Made by a program: the position numbers and the translations under genes
Notes under the pieces: generated by a model
Told to the model about the DNA's origin: nothing
What the model saw: only the letters and a program-made list of their open reading frames with translations
The model's database searches: none
Source of the DNA: an uncultured Pirellulaceae bacterium
GTDB taxonomy: Bacteria > Planctomycetota > Planctomycetia > Pirellulales > Pirellulaceae
NCBI GenBank assembly: GCA_937928555.1
Contig: CALFWR010000002.1
Location: 62,001 to 126,000 of the forward strand
Reading direction: 5' to 3'
DNA length: 64,000 nt
Part shown: positions 33,607 through 43,266 of the stretch, piece after piece
How the letters are laid out: each line of letters opens with the position of its first letter
Numbering within the stretch: position 1 is the first letter of the stretch

Positions 33607-34677
33607 CTAACCGGTTTCTGACGCTGCGACCAGTGGCTGCAAAAATTCCGTGGCCGATTTGCCGGGGGTGTTGCTGCCGGTGATAGCGGAAGCAACAGCA
33701 ACTCTGCGGCACCCTGCGGCGATGACCTCCCCCAGATTGCCAGCGTTGATTCCACCGATGGCAAAAGCTGGGATGGAAAGTTCAGCGGTGACGGCTTTGA
33801 CGAAATCCAGCCCCGGAAACTGATCGAAAGCCTTTGTGGTCGAAGGAAATGTCGGCCCGATGCCGATGTAGTCGGCTCCGTCGATGACCGCTTGGCGGGC
33901 TTGATCGATGTCGTGAGTTGAAACGCCAATGAACTTGCCGGAGCCTAGGATTTGTCGGGCGCAGTGAACAGAAGCATCCTCCTGGCCCAGATGCACACCG
34001 TCGGCGCCGGCAGCCAAGGCCAGGTCGGCGCGGTCGTTCATGATCCAGCGGCAATCCGTTTCATCGATCGCAGCAGCGATGGTTTTGCCGGCCGTGATTC
34101 GTTGGCGATCGTTCAGCATTTTGTCCCTGAGCTGAATGAAGCTCACGCCAGCGTCGGCCAGCCCGGAGCAGAGTGCGATCAGTTTTTCGGAGTCGCCGCC
34201 GCAACCGTCGACCAACACGTAAAGGTGGGCTTTGGCCAGCCGTGAGCCGTTGAAGGCCGTGTTGACGATGGCTTTTTCGAGCGTGTAGGCGCGATAACGA
34301 AGCTGTTCGACATCGGCGGCGATCTGACCGAAGGACGACTTGCAGTATTCTTCGATCGTTCGCAGCGCCTGCTGGACCCTGGCCATATTGCTGCGAATAA
34401 GTGCCAGCAGATTCTCGCGGTTGAACTCCTGTTCGGTGGTGATGGTTCGTCCAACATCCCGTTCGCTGTTGCGGGCCTGGATTCTTGCCAGTGAGTCGAT
34501 TGGGTCGGTGGCCACTGTAAGGTCGTGGCGGAGGTTCTTGAGAAGTGACGTGAGAAAGGGGTCCGAGAGCCCCATTCGTGCGAAATCTTCGACAACCCGC
34601 AGGCCTTCGGACGCCCGGTTAATCGAAGCGTCCAGGATCCGGAATTGGAAAATCGGGGAATTTTCGGAATCGTCCAT
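33607..34677 (-). CDS. thiE: Thiamine-phosphate synthase with N-terminal ThiD2-like domain
   Basis: 356 residues from ATG 34675-34677; an in-frame ATG at 34722 adds 15 residues. The N-terminal 150 residues (FRILDASINRASEGLRVVEDFARM) are the ThiD2-type domain found before ThiE in cyanobacteria and planctomycetes. The C-terminal 200 residues are ThiE: VSFIQLRDKMLNDRQ, RADLALAAGADGVHLGQED, YIGIGPTFPSTTKAFD, FAIGGINAGNLGEVIAAGCRRVAVASAI, with pyrophosphate- and pyrimidine-binding residues. ThiE joins HMP-pyrophosphate and HET-phosphate into thiamine phosphate. No TPP riboswitch is evident upstream, and no other thi gene is in the window. Confidence 0.93.
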   Translation of the reverse strand: MDDSENSPIFQFRILDASINRASEGLRVVEDFARMGLSDPFLTSLLKNLRHDLTVATDPIDSLARIQARNSERDVGRTITTEQEFNRENLLALIRSNMARVQQALRTIEEYCKSSFGQIAADVEQLRYRAYTLEKAIVNTAFNGSRLAKAHLYVLVDGCGGDSEKLIALCSGLADAGVSFIQLRDKMLNDRQRITAGKTIAAAIDETDCRWIMNDRADLALAAGADGVHLGQEDASVHCARQILGSGKFIGVSTHDIDQARQAVIDGADYIGIGPTFPSTTKAFDQFPGLDFVKAVTAELSIPAFAIGGINAGNLGEVIAAGCRRVAVASAITGSNTPGKSATEFLQPLVAASETG

Positions 34678-34924
34678 CGATGTCACTTTGGCATGGAATG
34701 GGTGAGGTGAAACGATCGCCACCCAAAAAGGCTCGTAGTATCGGGAGTTTTGTGCCGACTGGGAGAGCGTTTATTTTCGCACAAATTGTTTGCGATTGAC
34801 GTATTTTCGCAACAGCCGGATACTCCGGGTTATTCGGACGGAATAACAGGAAAACGGGAATTGGATTCCCGCCCGGGTCCGTAATCAGGTGATATTTTTT
34901 TTAGGTGCGAAACCGGAGTTCGCC

Positions 34925-35569
34925 ATGAGTTTGAGTTCATCGATGCTTTGTTGCTGGCCAGGTCTGCCTGGTTTGTGGTACCAGGGCCGTTGGGCGTCGT
35001 TAATCCTCGCAGTGGGATTCGCGGCGTTGTTGAATCTGACTTTGGTGGCGACCTTTATATGGACGGACCTTTTTCAGGATGACAGCTTTGCGGCCATTGC
35101 GTGGCCGGTGTTGTTATTGTTCTGGCTGGCGACCACGATGGTGGCGCGACGGAACTTGCCTGACGTGATGTCACTGACACGAGAAGATCGATCAAACGTT
35201 GTCCACGACGACACCGCTGACATCGACTCCTTGTTTCTTCACGCTCGTCGGGAATACTTGAAGGGACACTGGCAGGAGGCACAGGGGTTGCTCGAAAGGC
35301 AACTCAGGCGTCATCCGCGAGACGTTGAATCGCGGTTGATGTTGGCAACACTGTTTCGTCATACGAGGCAGTTCAACGCCGCAACTTCACAGCTGGATCA
35401 GTTACAGAAGTACGATCCGGCGGTGATCTGGAAAAGTGAAATTGAGCGGGAAAGAGAATTGCTGCGATTGGTCGAAGAATTCGAGTCGTCGCAACCCTCT
35501 GTTTCCGAATCGGTTTCAACCAACAACGACGGTTTCGTACGTGAAACCCGAGTTCACTACCCCGACTAG
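34925..35569 (+). CDS. Membrane-anchored TPR protein
   Basis: 214 residues from ATG 34925; an in-frame ATG at 34889 adds 12 residues. Two hydrophobic segments (about residues 22-49 and 56-76) are followed by a cytoplasmic stretch and TPR-like repeats at about 103-175 (FLHARREYLKGHWQEAQGLLERQLRRHPRDVESRLMLATLFRHTRQFNAATSQLDQLQKYDP), with the family's W/LG/Y/P spacing. The end is Ser/Glu-rich. It lies 107 bases upstream of clpC on the same strand, so a link to the ClpC protease is possible but unproven. Confidence 0.75.
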   Translation: MSLSSSMLCCWPGLPGLWYQGRWASLILAVGFAALLNLTLVATFIWTDLFQDDSFAAIAWPVLLLFWLATTMVARRNLPDVMSLTREDRSNVVHDDTADIDSLFLHARREYLKGHWQEAQGLLERQLRRHPRDVESRLMLATLFRHTRQFNAATSQLDQLQKYDPAVIWKSEIERERELLRLVEEFESSQPSVSESVSTNNDGFVRETRVHYPD

Positions 35570-35676
35570 TGCAAACGGCGGATCCTGTTTGAGCTTTGAA
35601 TTGAAATCGGTCATCGTGATCGGGCTTGTTCACGGGAACGTTTTTTTGCGACTTCCATCACTAGAGGAATCATCGA

Positions 35677-38307
35677 ATGTACGAACGCTTTACTGACCGG
35701 GCACGCAAGGTTATGCAGCTTGCTAACCAAGAGGCCCAGCGATTCAATCACGAATACATTGGCACCGAGCACATGTTGCTGGGCCTGGTCAAGGAAGGCA
35801 CTGGCGTGGCGGCCAACGTTCTCAAGAACCTAGACGTCGAGCTGCGCAAGATCCGACTGGAAGTCGAAAAGCTGGTTCAGAGTGGTCCCGAGATGATCAC
35901 CATGGGCAAGCTCCCGCAAACGCCACGAGCGAAGAAGGTCATCGAGTACTCGATGGAAGAAGCTCGCAACCTGCAGCACAACTTTGTCGGCACCGAACAC
36001 ATCCTCTTGGGTTTGCTTCGCGAGCAGGAAGGTGTGGCCGCTCAGGTGTTGATCAATCTGGGCCTGAAGCTCGAAGACGTCCGCGAAGAGGTGCTGAACC
36101 TTCTGGGCAATGGGCTTGAGTCGGGCGAAGGTGCCGAACGTGGTGGCCGCGAAGCCGCAGGCGGAGAGGGTGAATCGCCATCGGGCCGTGGCAGCAAATC
36201 GAAAACTCCGGCCCTGGACAGCTTTGGCCGCGACCTGACCGAACTGGCTCGCAAGAACGAACTCGACCCGGTGATCGGGCGTGAAAAGGAAATCGAGCGA
36301 GCGATTCAGGTTCTTTGCCGTCGCACCAAAAACAATCCGGTTCTCCTCGGGGAAGCGGGCGTGGGTAAAACTGCGATCGTGGAAGGATTTGCCCAACGCG
36401 TCATCTCCGGCGAAGTCCCGGAGATCCTTGCCGACAAACGAATCGTCGTCCTTGACCTTGCGATGATGGTCGCCGGTACCAAGTACCGTGGTCAGTTCGA
36501 AGAGCGGATCAAGGCCGTGATGAACGAAGTCAAGCGTGCCCAGAACACGATTCTGTTCATTGACGAGCTTCATACGCTTGTCGGTGCCGGTGGTGCTGAA
36601 GGTGCGATCGATGCCGCCAACGTCCTCAAGCCTGCTTTGGCGCGTGGCGAGATCCAGTGTATCGGTGCGACCACGCTCGATGAGTACCGCAAGTACATCG
36701 AAAAAGACAGTGCTTTGGCGCGTCGTTTTCAGGAGATTCTGGTCGATCCGACTTCGGTTACCGACACCGTGGAGATCCTCAAGGGGCTTCGTTCACGCTA
36801 CGAAGAACACCACCGCGTGCAGATTACCGACGATGCCGTCGAAGCCGCTGTGGAGTACAGCAGTCGCTACATCACCGGCCGTTGCCTTCCTGACAAAGCC
36901 ATCGACGTGATCGACGAAGCGGGTGCCCGTATCCGGCTTCGCACGATGAAGCGTCCGCCGGATCTGAAGGAAATCGACGAGGACATCGAGCGGCTTAATC
37001 GCGAAAAGGAAGACGCCGTCGCCAGTCAGGACTTTGAGAAAGCGGCTTCGCTTCGCGATCAGGCGGACAAGTTCCGCAAGAAAAAGGAACAGATCAAAAA
37101 GGACTGGCGTGAAAAGTCGGAACAGAACGAAGGCGTCGTCGATGAAGAGGTCGTCGCTGAGGTGATCTCCAAGATGACCGGTGTTCCACTGACGCGTTTG
37201 TCGACCGAAGATTCGCTTCGTCTGATGAAGATGGAAGAGGAGCTTCACCGGACCGTCGTCAGCCAGGAAAATGCGGTCAAATCAATCTCCAAAGCGGTTC
37301 GTCGTAGCCGCAGTGGTCTGAAAGATCCAAAACGGCCCATCGGTTGCTTTATCTTTGCCGGTCCAACGGGTGTCGGTAAGACGCTCCTGGCCAAGGCCCT
37401 TGCTGAATTCATGTTCGGCGACCCGGAAGCCCTGGTCACGATCGACATGTCGGAGTACATGGAAAAGCACAACCTGTCGCGGCTCATTGGTGCCCCTCCG
37501 GGATACGTCGGTTACGAAGAAGGCGGTCAGCTGACCGAAAAGATCCGCCGCCGCCCTTACTCGGTTGTCCTTCTGGACGAAATCGAAAAGGCGCATCCGG
37601 ACATCTTCAACATGTTGCTCCAGGTGATGGAAGAAGGCCGCTTGACGGACAGCTTTGGCCGCAACGTGGACTTCCGCAACGTGATCCTGATCATGACCAC
37701 CAACGTTGGTGCTCACGCGATCAAGAACGAATCGGCCTTTGGTCTGCCCGGTGCTGGCGACGACCAGAGCTACGAGTCGATGAAAGAACGCGTTTACGAC
37801 GAGATCCAAAAGGCTTTCCGTCCCGAGTTTCTCAACCGTCTTTCGGAGATGCCGATCATCTTCCGTCACCTCGAACGCAAGGACCTCAAGGTCGTTATCG
37901 ATTTCGAATTGGCGAAAATCAAGGAGCGTTTGAAAGAACGCGGCTTTGACCTTGAGCTGACCGACGACGCGAAAGAATTCCTCATCGACAAAGGCTCCAA
38001 CACCGATTACGGTGCTCGCCCGCTGCGTCGTGCGTTGGAGAACTACGTCGAAGATCCGCTTTCCGAGGAACTGCTGCAAGGAAACTTCACCGGCAAGAAC
38101 AAGCTGGTGGTGGATGCTTTGCGTGGGCCTGACGGCAAGCCCGAGCGAGAAGAACCGCAGTCTGACGAGGAAGTCGGCAAGATCAAGCAGCTCAAATTCG
38201 ACAGCGAGTTCATTCCACCCGCCGAAGAGGACAAGCCTGCTGAGGAAGCGGTGGGTGTTGGTGCCAGCGAAGCGGGTGACAGCGACGACGATTCTTCGGA
38301 TGAGTAG
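35677..38307 (+). CDS. clpC: ClpC, AAA+ unfoldase of the Clp protease
   Basis: 876 residues. Start ATG 35677 has AGAGGAA upstream. Layout: N-domain (1-145, two helical repeats, [13 protein letters not shown] and [13 protein letters not shown]), an unusual Gly/Glu/Arg insert (about 146-180), AAA1 with Walker [10 protein letters not shown] (225-233), UVR-type middle ([23 protein letters not shown]), AAA2 with GPTGVGKT (about 561-568), arginine fingers and a ClpP-loop region. The C-terminus is very acidic ([10 protein letters not shown]). ClpC feeds proteins into ClpP. No clpP or mcsA/B is in the window. The length is slightly above the family norm owing to the insert and tail. Confidence 0.96.
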   Translation: MYERFTDRARKVMQLANQEAQRFNHEYIGTEHMLLGLVKEGTGVAANVLKNLDVELRKIRLEVEKLVQSGPEMITMGKLPQTPRAKKVIEYSMEEARNLQHNFVGTEHILLGLLREQEGVAAQVLINLGLKLEDVREEVLNLLGNGLESGEGAERGGREAAGGEGESPSGRGSKSKTPALDSFGRDLTELARKNELDPVIGREKEIERAIQVLCRRTKNNPVLLGEAGVGKTAIVEGFAQRVISGEVPEILADKRIVVLDLAMMVAGTKYRGQFEERIKAVMNEVKRAQNTILFIDELHTLVGAGGAEGAIDAANVLKPALARGEIQCIGATTLDEYRKYIEKDSALARRFQEILVDPTSVTDTVEILKGLRSRYEEHHRVQITDDAVEAAVEYSSRYITGRCLPDKAIDVIDEAGARIRLRTMKRPPDLKEIDEDIERLNREKEDAVASQDFEKAASLRDQADKFRKKKEQIKKDWREKSEQNEGVVDEEVVAEVISKMTGVPLTRLSTEDSLRLMKMEEELHRTVVSQENAVKSISKAVRRSRSGLKDPKRPIGCFIFAGPTGVGKTLLAKALAEFMFGDPEALVTIDMSEYMEKHNLSRLIGAPPGYVGYEEGGQLTEKIRRRPYSVVLLDEIEKAHPDIFNMLLQVMEEGRLTDSFGRNVDFRNVILIMTTNVGAHAIKNESAFGLPGAGDDQSYESMKERVYDEIQKAFRPEFLNRLSEMPIIFRHLERKDLKVVIDFELAKIKERLKERGFDLELTDDAKEFLIDKGSNTDYGARPLRRALENYVEDPLSEELLQGNFTGKNKLVVDALRGPDGKPEREEPQSDEEVGKIKQLKFDSEFIPPAEEDKPAEEAVGVGASEAGDSDDDSSDE

Positions 38308-38373
38308 AAATCGCTAACAAGCAGGTCCGCCTTGGGGCTCTGAGGCTCTGGGGCTGGCTGTCAGATTCCGAAC

Positions 38374-38402
38374 AAGCCGCAGTTTTTGACTGCGGCTTTT
38401 TT
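38374..38402 (+). terminator. Rho-independent terminator after clpC
   Basis: GCCGCAG and CTGCGGC form a 7-9 bp GC-rich stem with a TTTTTGA loop, followed by TTTTTT. It lies about 67 bases after the clpC stop. Confidence 0.8.
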
Positions 38403-38426
38403 CGCGGAGTGATGTGAGCGATCAAA

Positions 38427-38450
38427 GTAGTAGGCACACTCCGTGTGCCG
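38427..38450 (-). repeat. REP-like hairpin, class 1
   Basis: GTAGTA followed by the palindrome GGCACAC-TCC-GTGTGCC, same unit as 7411 in the opposite orientation. It lies 13 bases before the GT87 start codon, in its ribosome-site region. A GTG inside it could open a longer frame, but the ATG at 38463 is preferred. Confidence 0.85.
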
Positions 38451-38462
38451 TCAATCGCACCC

Positions 38463-39776
38463 ATGACTCAAAGTACTTTGGACACTCTGCCAAAACAGAC
38501 GAAATCCGAAATGTCGGTCTTGCCGGGTTGGCAGACGTTTGCGCTGTGTCTGCTGATCCCATTTGCGCTGGTGTCGGTGGTGCTCAAGGTCTCGCCCAAT
38601 TTTTCACACGCACCGCATTCAAGCGCCTTCGCTGAGCCGGTTCGTACGGGCTCCTTTGGCGGTGACTTTCTGCAAGAGTTCGTTGGCGGACGAATCTGGA
38701 GCCACGGGCGCGAGAAGCTTTACGATTGGGAGTATTCACGGACCGTCCAACACCAAAGCGAAGTCGTCGGATTCAAGTGGAAGCCGGAATCGTTCTTTCC
38801 GATGGTCTACCCGCCGTACCATTATCAGTTGGCGAGTTTGGCGACGGGGATGTCATATCCAAAATTCGCAATCGCGTTTTCGTTTTTCAATGCTCTCGCG
38901 TTGTCGGTCGCGGCGTTGGCGTTTGTGTACCGCTACAGGTTTCTTTCACGCGAACGTATTGGCTGGCTATGCGCTGCGGTGCTGTTCATGCCGCTGTTGG
39001 TAAGTCTGAACATGGGACAGAAGTCCACGATTTTGCTTGCGATCCTGACGGTGACTTTTGTGTTGCTACACCGGGAGAAGCCGCTTGGGGCTGGACTGAT
39101 TTTTGGGCTGATTGCCTTCAAACCGCACTTTGCGATCCTGATTGGGTTGACGATGCTCTGGAAGCGTCAGTGGTGGTTTGTGGCGGGTTCGCTTTTGACG
39201 TTGGCGATGCTGATCGGCATGTCACTGGTGTCGCCCGAGGCGTGGCGGGGCTATCTGGAAACATGCATGGGGATGAATGACTTCGTCCAAAGCGGCGGCT
39301 ACCAGTTGCACGAATCGCACAGCCTGTGGGGTGCGGCGGAGTTGCTGTTGGGATCGCGTTGGCCGTGGCTGGTCAAGCCATTGGCGGGTTTGCTGGCGGT
39401 CGGCGTTTTGGGGCTGGTCGCGTGGGTGATGCGGGGGACGATTGATTGTGCTTCGCCAAGGTTTGGCTTGCAGTTTTCGGTCATGGTCGTGGCGATGATT
39501 CTTACCAGTCCGCACTTTTATACGTACGATCTGACGATCCTGTTGTTGCCGCTGGCGATTTGCACCGTGAGCCACGGTTTAAGTCAGGGTGCTGAATCGC
39601 ATTCGAGCGAATTGACGCTGCTGAGTGCCTTGGTTTTTTTAGGCGTGGTCTTTTCGCGGGCGGTTGCTGTCGCGGTGGGTTTGCAGTTTACGATTCCGTT
39701 GTTCGTCGCGTGGATCGCGGTGATGGTGGTGGTGAGCCAAAGCATCAGGCACGCTTCGGTTGCCGTTGAGGTCTAA
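38463..39776 (+). CDS. Glycosyltransferase family 87 (DUF2029)
   Basis: 437 residues from ATG 38463. About nine to ten hydrophobic helices are spread through the protein, with a hydrophilic loop (about 60-110: GGDFLQEFVGGRIWSHGREKLYDWEY) after the first helix, and MVYPPYHYQ with the aromatic segment common to DUF2029/GT87. FGLIAFKPHFAILIGL is the typical glycine-rich helix. GT87 enzymes use polyprenyl-phosphate mannose to glycosylate lipids or envelope glycans. The gene is bracketed by inverted copies of the same REP-like repeat, 13 bases before it and 11 bases after it. Confidence 0.85.
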   Translation: MTQSTLDTLPKQTKSEMSVLPGWQTFALCLLIPFALVSVVLKVSPNFSHAPHSSAFAEPVRTGSFGGDFLQEFVGGRIWSHGREKLYDWEYSRTVQHQSEVVGFKWKPESFFPMVYPPYHYQLASLATGMSYPKFAIAFSFFNALALSVAALAFVYRYRFLSRERIGWLCAAVLFMPLLVSLNMGQKSTILLAILTVTFVLLHREKPLGAGLIFGLIAFKPHFAILIGLTMLWKRQWWFVAGSLLTLAMLIGMSLVSPEAWRGYLETCMGMNDFVQSGGYQLHESHSLWGAAELLLGSRWPWLVKPLAGLLAVGVLGLVAWVMRGTIDCASPRFGLQFSVMVVAMILTSPHFYTYDLTILLLPLAICTVSHGLSQGAESHSSELTLLSALVFLGVVFSRAVAVAVGLQFTIPLFVAWIAVMVVVSQSIRHASVAVEV

Positions 39777-39786
39777 TCGCGCGCGA

Positions 39787-39810
39787 CGGCACACGGAGTG
39801 TGCCTACTAC
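39787..39810 (+). repeat. REP-like hairpin, class 1
   Basis: GGCACAC-GGA-GTGTGCC then TACTAC, 11 bases after the GT87 stop. With the inverted copy at 38427 it flanks that gene. It could also act as a 3' stem-loop for the convergent nucleoside hydrolase gene, whose stop is six bases further. Confidence 0.85.
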
Positions 39811-39815
39811 TATGC

Positions 39816-40757
39816 CTACTTTGACTTGTGGCCGGCCATGGTCAGTTGATCGATGATGAACTGGGATGCGGTGTCGCGAATTCCAACAGCGACGTCGACG
39901 TTGGGTCTCCATTCGGGTCTTTCGCGTCGGTCCAGCACCAGCACGCCGCGGGTGAGGCTGCCTTCGATTTCGACATCCGCGGCGATGCGCTCAAACTCGA
40001 ACAGGTCGGGCTCAAGGACCGCCAGAGCGCCAACGGCATCATTGAGAGAGATCTGTTCCATGCCCAGCTGTTGGCGATGGGCGCGGAATGTGAAGGGCAA
40101 GATCTGGCGGAGCAGGTCGCCGACGCGTGAGTTGCCGCCGGGAACGTCCGAGAGAATGTCCATCCCGAATTTGACTTGCCGGGTCACGTCCAGGGGCACC
40201 AGCAGGTTCGTCGTGCGTGCCGAAAGGACTTCGCGGGCGGCTTGTGGGTCGAAGTAGAAGTTAAATTCTGCGGCGGGGGTGATGTTGCCTTGAGCGGTCA
40301 GGCTTCCGCCCATCATGATCACGCGGTCGATCAGCGGTGTGATCTGAGGCTCGCGGCGGATGGCTTGAGCGAGGTTGGTCAGCGGGCCCAGACAGACGAT
40401 CGTGACGTCGTTGGGGTGGCGGCGGACGGCGTCGATGATCAGCTTTTCCGCTGGCGGAGCGGATTGCTTGACGGAGGCCTCAAAATCGGTGTTTCCCAGC
40501 CCGTCGTGACCGTAAAGGAACCGGGTATCCACCGCTGGGCCGTTTTCGCTTGGAGACGCCAATCCGATGCGTGGATAGCGATCGGGATCCAAAAGCGACA
40601 AAACCGCCTGTAGATTGCGGTTGGCTTGCTGGGCATCCACACAGCCCGGAGTGGCGGTAATACCGAGGACTTCCAGCCTTTCGTCGAACAAAAGCATGCA
40701 CAGGGCCACGGTGTCGTCGATGCCCATGTCGCAATCGATGATGATTTTACGAGCCAT
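39816..40757 (-). CDS. Inosine/uridine-preferring nucleoside hydrolase
   Basis: 313 residues. The N-terminus KIIIDCDMGIDDTVALCML has the DxDxGxDD metal-binding motif of the IunH family, and VTIVCLGPLTNLA matches the substrate-site segment, with TPAAEFNFYFDPQAAREVL completing the family pattern (N.DPeA). These enzymes split nucleosides to base and ribose with Ca2+. No signal peptide is seen, so it should be cytoplasmic. The exact nucleoside is not decided. The gene is divergent from trpD. Confidence 0.93.
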   Translation of the reverse strand: MARKIIIDCDMGIDDTVALCMLLFDERLEVLGITATPGCVDAQQANRNLQAVLSLLDPDRYPRIGLASPSENGPAVDTRFLYGHDGLGNTDFEASVKQSAPPAEKLIIDAVRRHPNDVTIVCLGPLTNLAQAIRREPQITPLIDRVIMMGGSLTAQGNITPAAEFNFYFDPQAAREVLSARTTNLLVPLDVTRQVKFGMDILSDVPGGNSRVGDLLRQILPFTFRAHRQQLGMEQISLNDAVGALAVLEPDLFEFERIAADVEIEGSLTRGVLVLDRRERPEWRPNVDVAVGIRDTASQFIIDQLTMAGHKSK

Positions 40758-40900
40758 ATGCTGCAGTGGGTTAATGTTGAATTTGACGGTGGATTGTAGG
40801 AATCCTGCAAATTCCGAACAAGAGAAAAACGAGTGGCTAGGAATGGAGGTCTCTGTTTTGTTAAGATCCTCTTTTGCCCAGATTCCACCCGGAGCCCATA

Positions 40901-41914
40901 GTGATTCGCGAAGCCACCCGGCAAGTTGCCGACGGACAGTCCCTCGACCAGGAGCAGATGACTGAAATTGTCGATGGCATCATGCAAGGCAACTGCAAGG
41001 CAGGTGAGATTTCTTCCCTGTTGGTTGCTCTGTACGAAAAAGGCGAGTCCGTCGAGGAACTTGCGGGCGCAGCGACGGCGATGCGAAAGCACATGTCGCC
41101 CATCAGGACACGTCGCGAGAGCCTTGTCGACACCTGTGGAACCGGCGGCGGAACCTCGGGGATCTTTAATGTCAGCACGGCAGCGGCGATCGTGGCGGCA
41201 TCGGCGGGAGCGTCGGTCGCCAAGCATGGGAATCGCAAGTCGACTAGCAAGACCGGTTCGGCAGATGTGCTTTCGGCCTTGGGTGTGAACATCGAGTGCC
41301 CGATCGAGACGGTGGAAAAATGCCTGGACCAACTGGGGATCTGTTTTTGCTTTGCGCCGCTGTTTCATCCTTCGGTCAAGCACGTGACCAATGTGCGAAA
41401 AAAGCTCAAGCATCCGACGATCTTTAATTTGCTAGGCCCGTTGTGCAATCCGGCGGGTGCCAAATTTCAGGTGCTTGGTGCGGGCCGCAGTGAGACGCGG
41501 GAAAAGATTGCCAGGGCGTTGGCGCTGTTGGGAACCGAGCGTTCGATTGTGGTTCACTCCCGCGATAGCCTGGGTGAGATCTCGATCGGCGATGTGACCG
41601 ATGTTTCGGAGATCATTGGTAAACAGGTTCGCACGGCGGAACTTGCTCCCAAAGATTTTGGACTTGAGCCGGGCAGCATTGGCATGCTCAAAGTCAACAA
41701 CCCAAGCGAAAGCGCTGACATGATCCGTCGGATTTTTGATGGCCACGCGGGACCGCAACGTGACATCGTTGTTATGAACGCCGCGGCGGCGCTTTGGGTG
41801 TCAGGAATTTGCGATGCGTTGCCGATGGCGGTTGAGCGATGCAACACGGCGATCAATAACGGCCAGGCCAAGGGGATGCTTGCCGAGCTTGCCGAACTGA
41901 CGAACAAGGGCTAG
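40901..41914 (+). CDS. trpD: Anthranilate phosphoribosyltransferase
   Basis: 337 residues from GTG 40901 (MIREATRQVADGQSLDQEQM), preceded by GGAG; an earlier TTG at 40874 would add nine residues without a ribosome site. DTCGTGGGTSGIFNVSTAAA carries the PRPP-binding motif, KHGNRKSTSKTGSADVLSALGV is the anthranilate/PRPP loop, and HPSVKHVTNVRKKL...FNLLGPLCNPA completes the family. TrpD adds phosphoribose to anthranilate in tryptophan synthesis. No other trp gene is present, so the pathway is not clustered here. Confidence 0.96.
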   Translation: MIREATRQVADGQSLDQEQMTEIVDGIMQGNCKAGEISSLLVALYEKGESVEELAGAATAMRKHMSPIRTRRESLVDTCGTGGGTSGIFNVSTAAAIVAASAGASVAKHGNRKSTSKTGSADVLSALGVNIECPIETVEKCLDQLGICFCFAPLFHPSVKHVTNVRKKLKHPTIFNLLGPLCNPAGAKFQVLGAGRSETREKIARALALLGTERSIVVHSRDSLGEISIGDVTDVSEIIGKQVRTAELAPKDFGLEPGSIGMLKVNNPSESADMIRRIFDGHAGPQRDIVVMNAAAALWVSGICDALPMAVERCNTAINNGQAKGMLAELAELTNKG

Positions 41915-42219
41915 CCGGTAGAAGCCGCAGCCACCGCAGCGCCACATCAAAACGGGCGCGCCGTGGGGATTTCGCCAGAATCGATCCGAATAAAGCTACT
42001 TGGCGAGGAGACCCTTCAAGCATTAAACGTACATTGCCGATCATTAAAATTGAGCCTCGATAGCGAATGGCAAAGCTGCCTTTTCGTTAAATTTTGCGTA
42101 GCTTGACACCCAGAAAGGGCAGTACTAGGATTGCCCAGCGGTGTTGCAGGCAGCCTTTTTGTTGTGCCAGCAAACCCGAAATTGACTTTTGCGATTTTAT
42201 CGCGATTCAGGAGACTTGA
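41915..42219. other. Intergenic region with fdxA promoter
   Basis: 305 bases between trpD and the ferredoxin gene. It holds a good sigma-70-like promoter at 42103-42131, with no coding frame of note. Nothing else is recognised. Confidence 0.55.
42103..42131 (+). promoter_or_regulatory. Sigma-70-like promoter of fdxA
   Basis: TTGACA (42103-42108), a 17-base spacer, then TAGGAT (42126-42131); the -35 is perfect and the -10 is 4 of 6. It gives an 80-base leader to the start at 42220, where AGGAGA is a strong ribosome site. Confidence 0.5.
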
Positions 42220-42501
42220 ATGACACACGTTGTGACCAAACCTTGTGATGGATGCCGCTACACCGATTGCGTTGTCGTCTGTCCTGTGGAGTGCTTCTAC
42301 GAGGCCGACCAGATGCTTTACATTCACCCTGATGAGTGTATCGACTGCGAAGCGTGTGTTCCCGAATGTCCTGTCGAAGCCATCTACCACGAAGATGAAG
42401 TTCCAGAGGAATGGCAGAGCTATATCCAGCTGAACGCCGACAAGTGCGAAGACGCCGAAAACATTACTGAAAAGAAAGAGCCCTTGAAGAAAGACGATTA
42501 G
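42220..42501 (+). CDS. fdxA: Ferredoxin (7Fe/8Fe type)
   Basis: 93 residues. Two iron-sulfur clusters are set by CDGCRYTDCVVVCPVECF and CIDCEACVPECPVEA; the YTDCV pattern and the second full CxxCxxCxxxCP are those of the FdxA group, which carry a [3Fe-4S] or [4Fe-4S] plus a [4Fe-4S] cluster. The acidic tail (42-93) includes EEWQSYIQLNADKCEDAENI. It moves electrons at low potential between redox enzymes in the cytoplasm. The gene has a promoter and a terminator of its own, so it is a single-gene unit. Confidence 0.95.
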   Translation: MTHVVTKPCDGCRYTDCVVVCPVECFYEADQMLYIHPDECIDCEACVPECPVEAIYHEDEVPEEWQSYIQLNADKCEDAENITEKKEPLKKDD

Positions 42502-42520
42502 TCAAAAGGGCAATTTGAAA

Positions 42521-42574
42521 CAGCTTCAGAATAGCAGCTTCAGAATGGCAGCATCAGAATGGCAGCATCGAATT
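42521..42574 (+). repeat. 14-bp tandem repeat
   Basis: About 3.5 copies of a CAGCWTCAGAATGG unit run into the fdxA terminator, whose stem is made partly from the last copy. Confidence 0.7.
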
Positions 42575-42589
42575 GATGTTGCCTTTTTT
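42561..42589 (+). terminator. Rho-independent terminator of fdxA
   Basis: GGCAGCATC pairs with GATGTTGCC (one G-T), then TTTTTTC. It is about 60 bases past the fdxA stop. Confidence 0.75.
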
Positions 42590-42725
42590 CGTGGCGTCAC
42601 AAAGCAAGCGTGTCTGCCCGGATTCGCATTTTTCCAAAGCCAGTTTCTGGGATAGACGGCCTGCTATTTCTCTGCAAGGAAGCACACGATGCCGTCTCCC
42701 AAAATTGCTCAACCTGTCGTTCTGA

Positions 42726-42912
42726 ACCGGAATTACTCTCGGCGACGGGCGTTGACTTGCGTTGAACCTGACTGACGCGAAGGTCAAAGCTGGATCGTCG
42801 CCCGGGTTTCAGTTCAACTCGCTGCTGAAGTCCAGACCAGAGACTCTTTTTCAGCGGGTGCTGTTCATTGACTAAACTGAAAAATACACCCACGCCTCGT
42901 GAATAATCCGGG
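42726..42912 (-). mobile_element. 187-bp TIR element, copy G (divergent interior)
   Basis: The right end TCGTGAATAATCCGGG is perfect. The left end (ACCGGAATTACTCTCG) is decayed by one insertion and several changes but aligns. The interior is unlike copies A-E, though the length is again 187 bases. It lies between the ferredoxin and PEP-CTERM genes. Confidence 0.7.
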
Positions 42913-43266
42913 CTGTGGCGGTCGTGGGAACGGGTTCCAAGGTGTCCAGCCTTGTGCCGTCTGTTCGGCGATGCCCCTGTTTGCGAAAAATTCATTGCCA
43001 GAGCTGGCGGTTTATGTGGTTTGATTGCGGTTTTGGGGTTCAGCTAACACTGTTGGTCGATAAATCCAAAGGATGAAAAATTCTGTGCTAGACTCCGGAG
43101 CTTACCCAAGTTGGGTGATTCCCGAAGAGCATCCGTTTTCCGGGCGTGGCGATCACGTTCCGGCTCTTTTTGAACGATAGTGTTCGGGTTTTTCACAGAT
43201 TCCGGTGTTCCTCACTTTGCTTGAATTTTCCAACTATTGATTTGACGACGAGATTAGGAGTTTTAG
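42913..43266 (+). other. Intergenic leader of the PEP-CTERM gene
   Basis: About 350 bases with no coding frame I trust. It has a small hairpin (ACCCAAGTTGGGT near 43105) and ends in TAGGAG, a good ribosome site seven bases before ATG 43267. Nothing else is seen. Confidence 0.45.

Noticed and set aside
38445-38462. GTG start for the GT87 gene inside the REP hairpin
   Set aside because: The ATG at 38463 is in frame and outside the hairpin; there is no ribosome site for the GTG.
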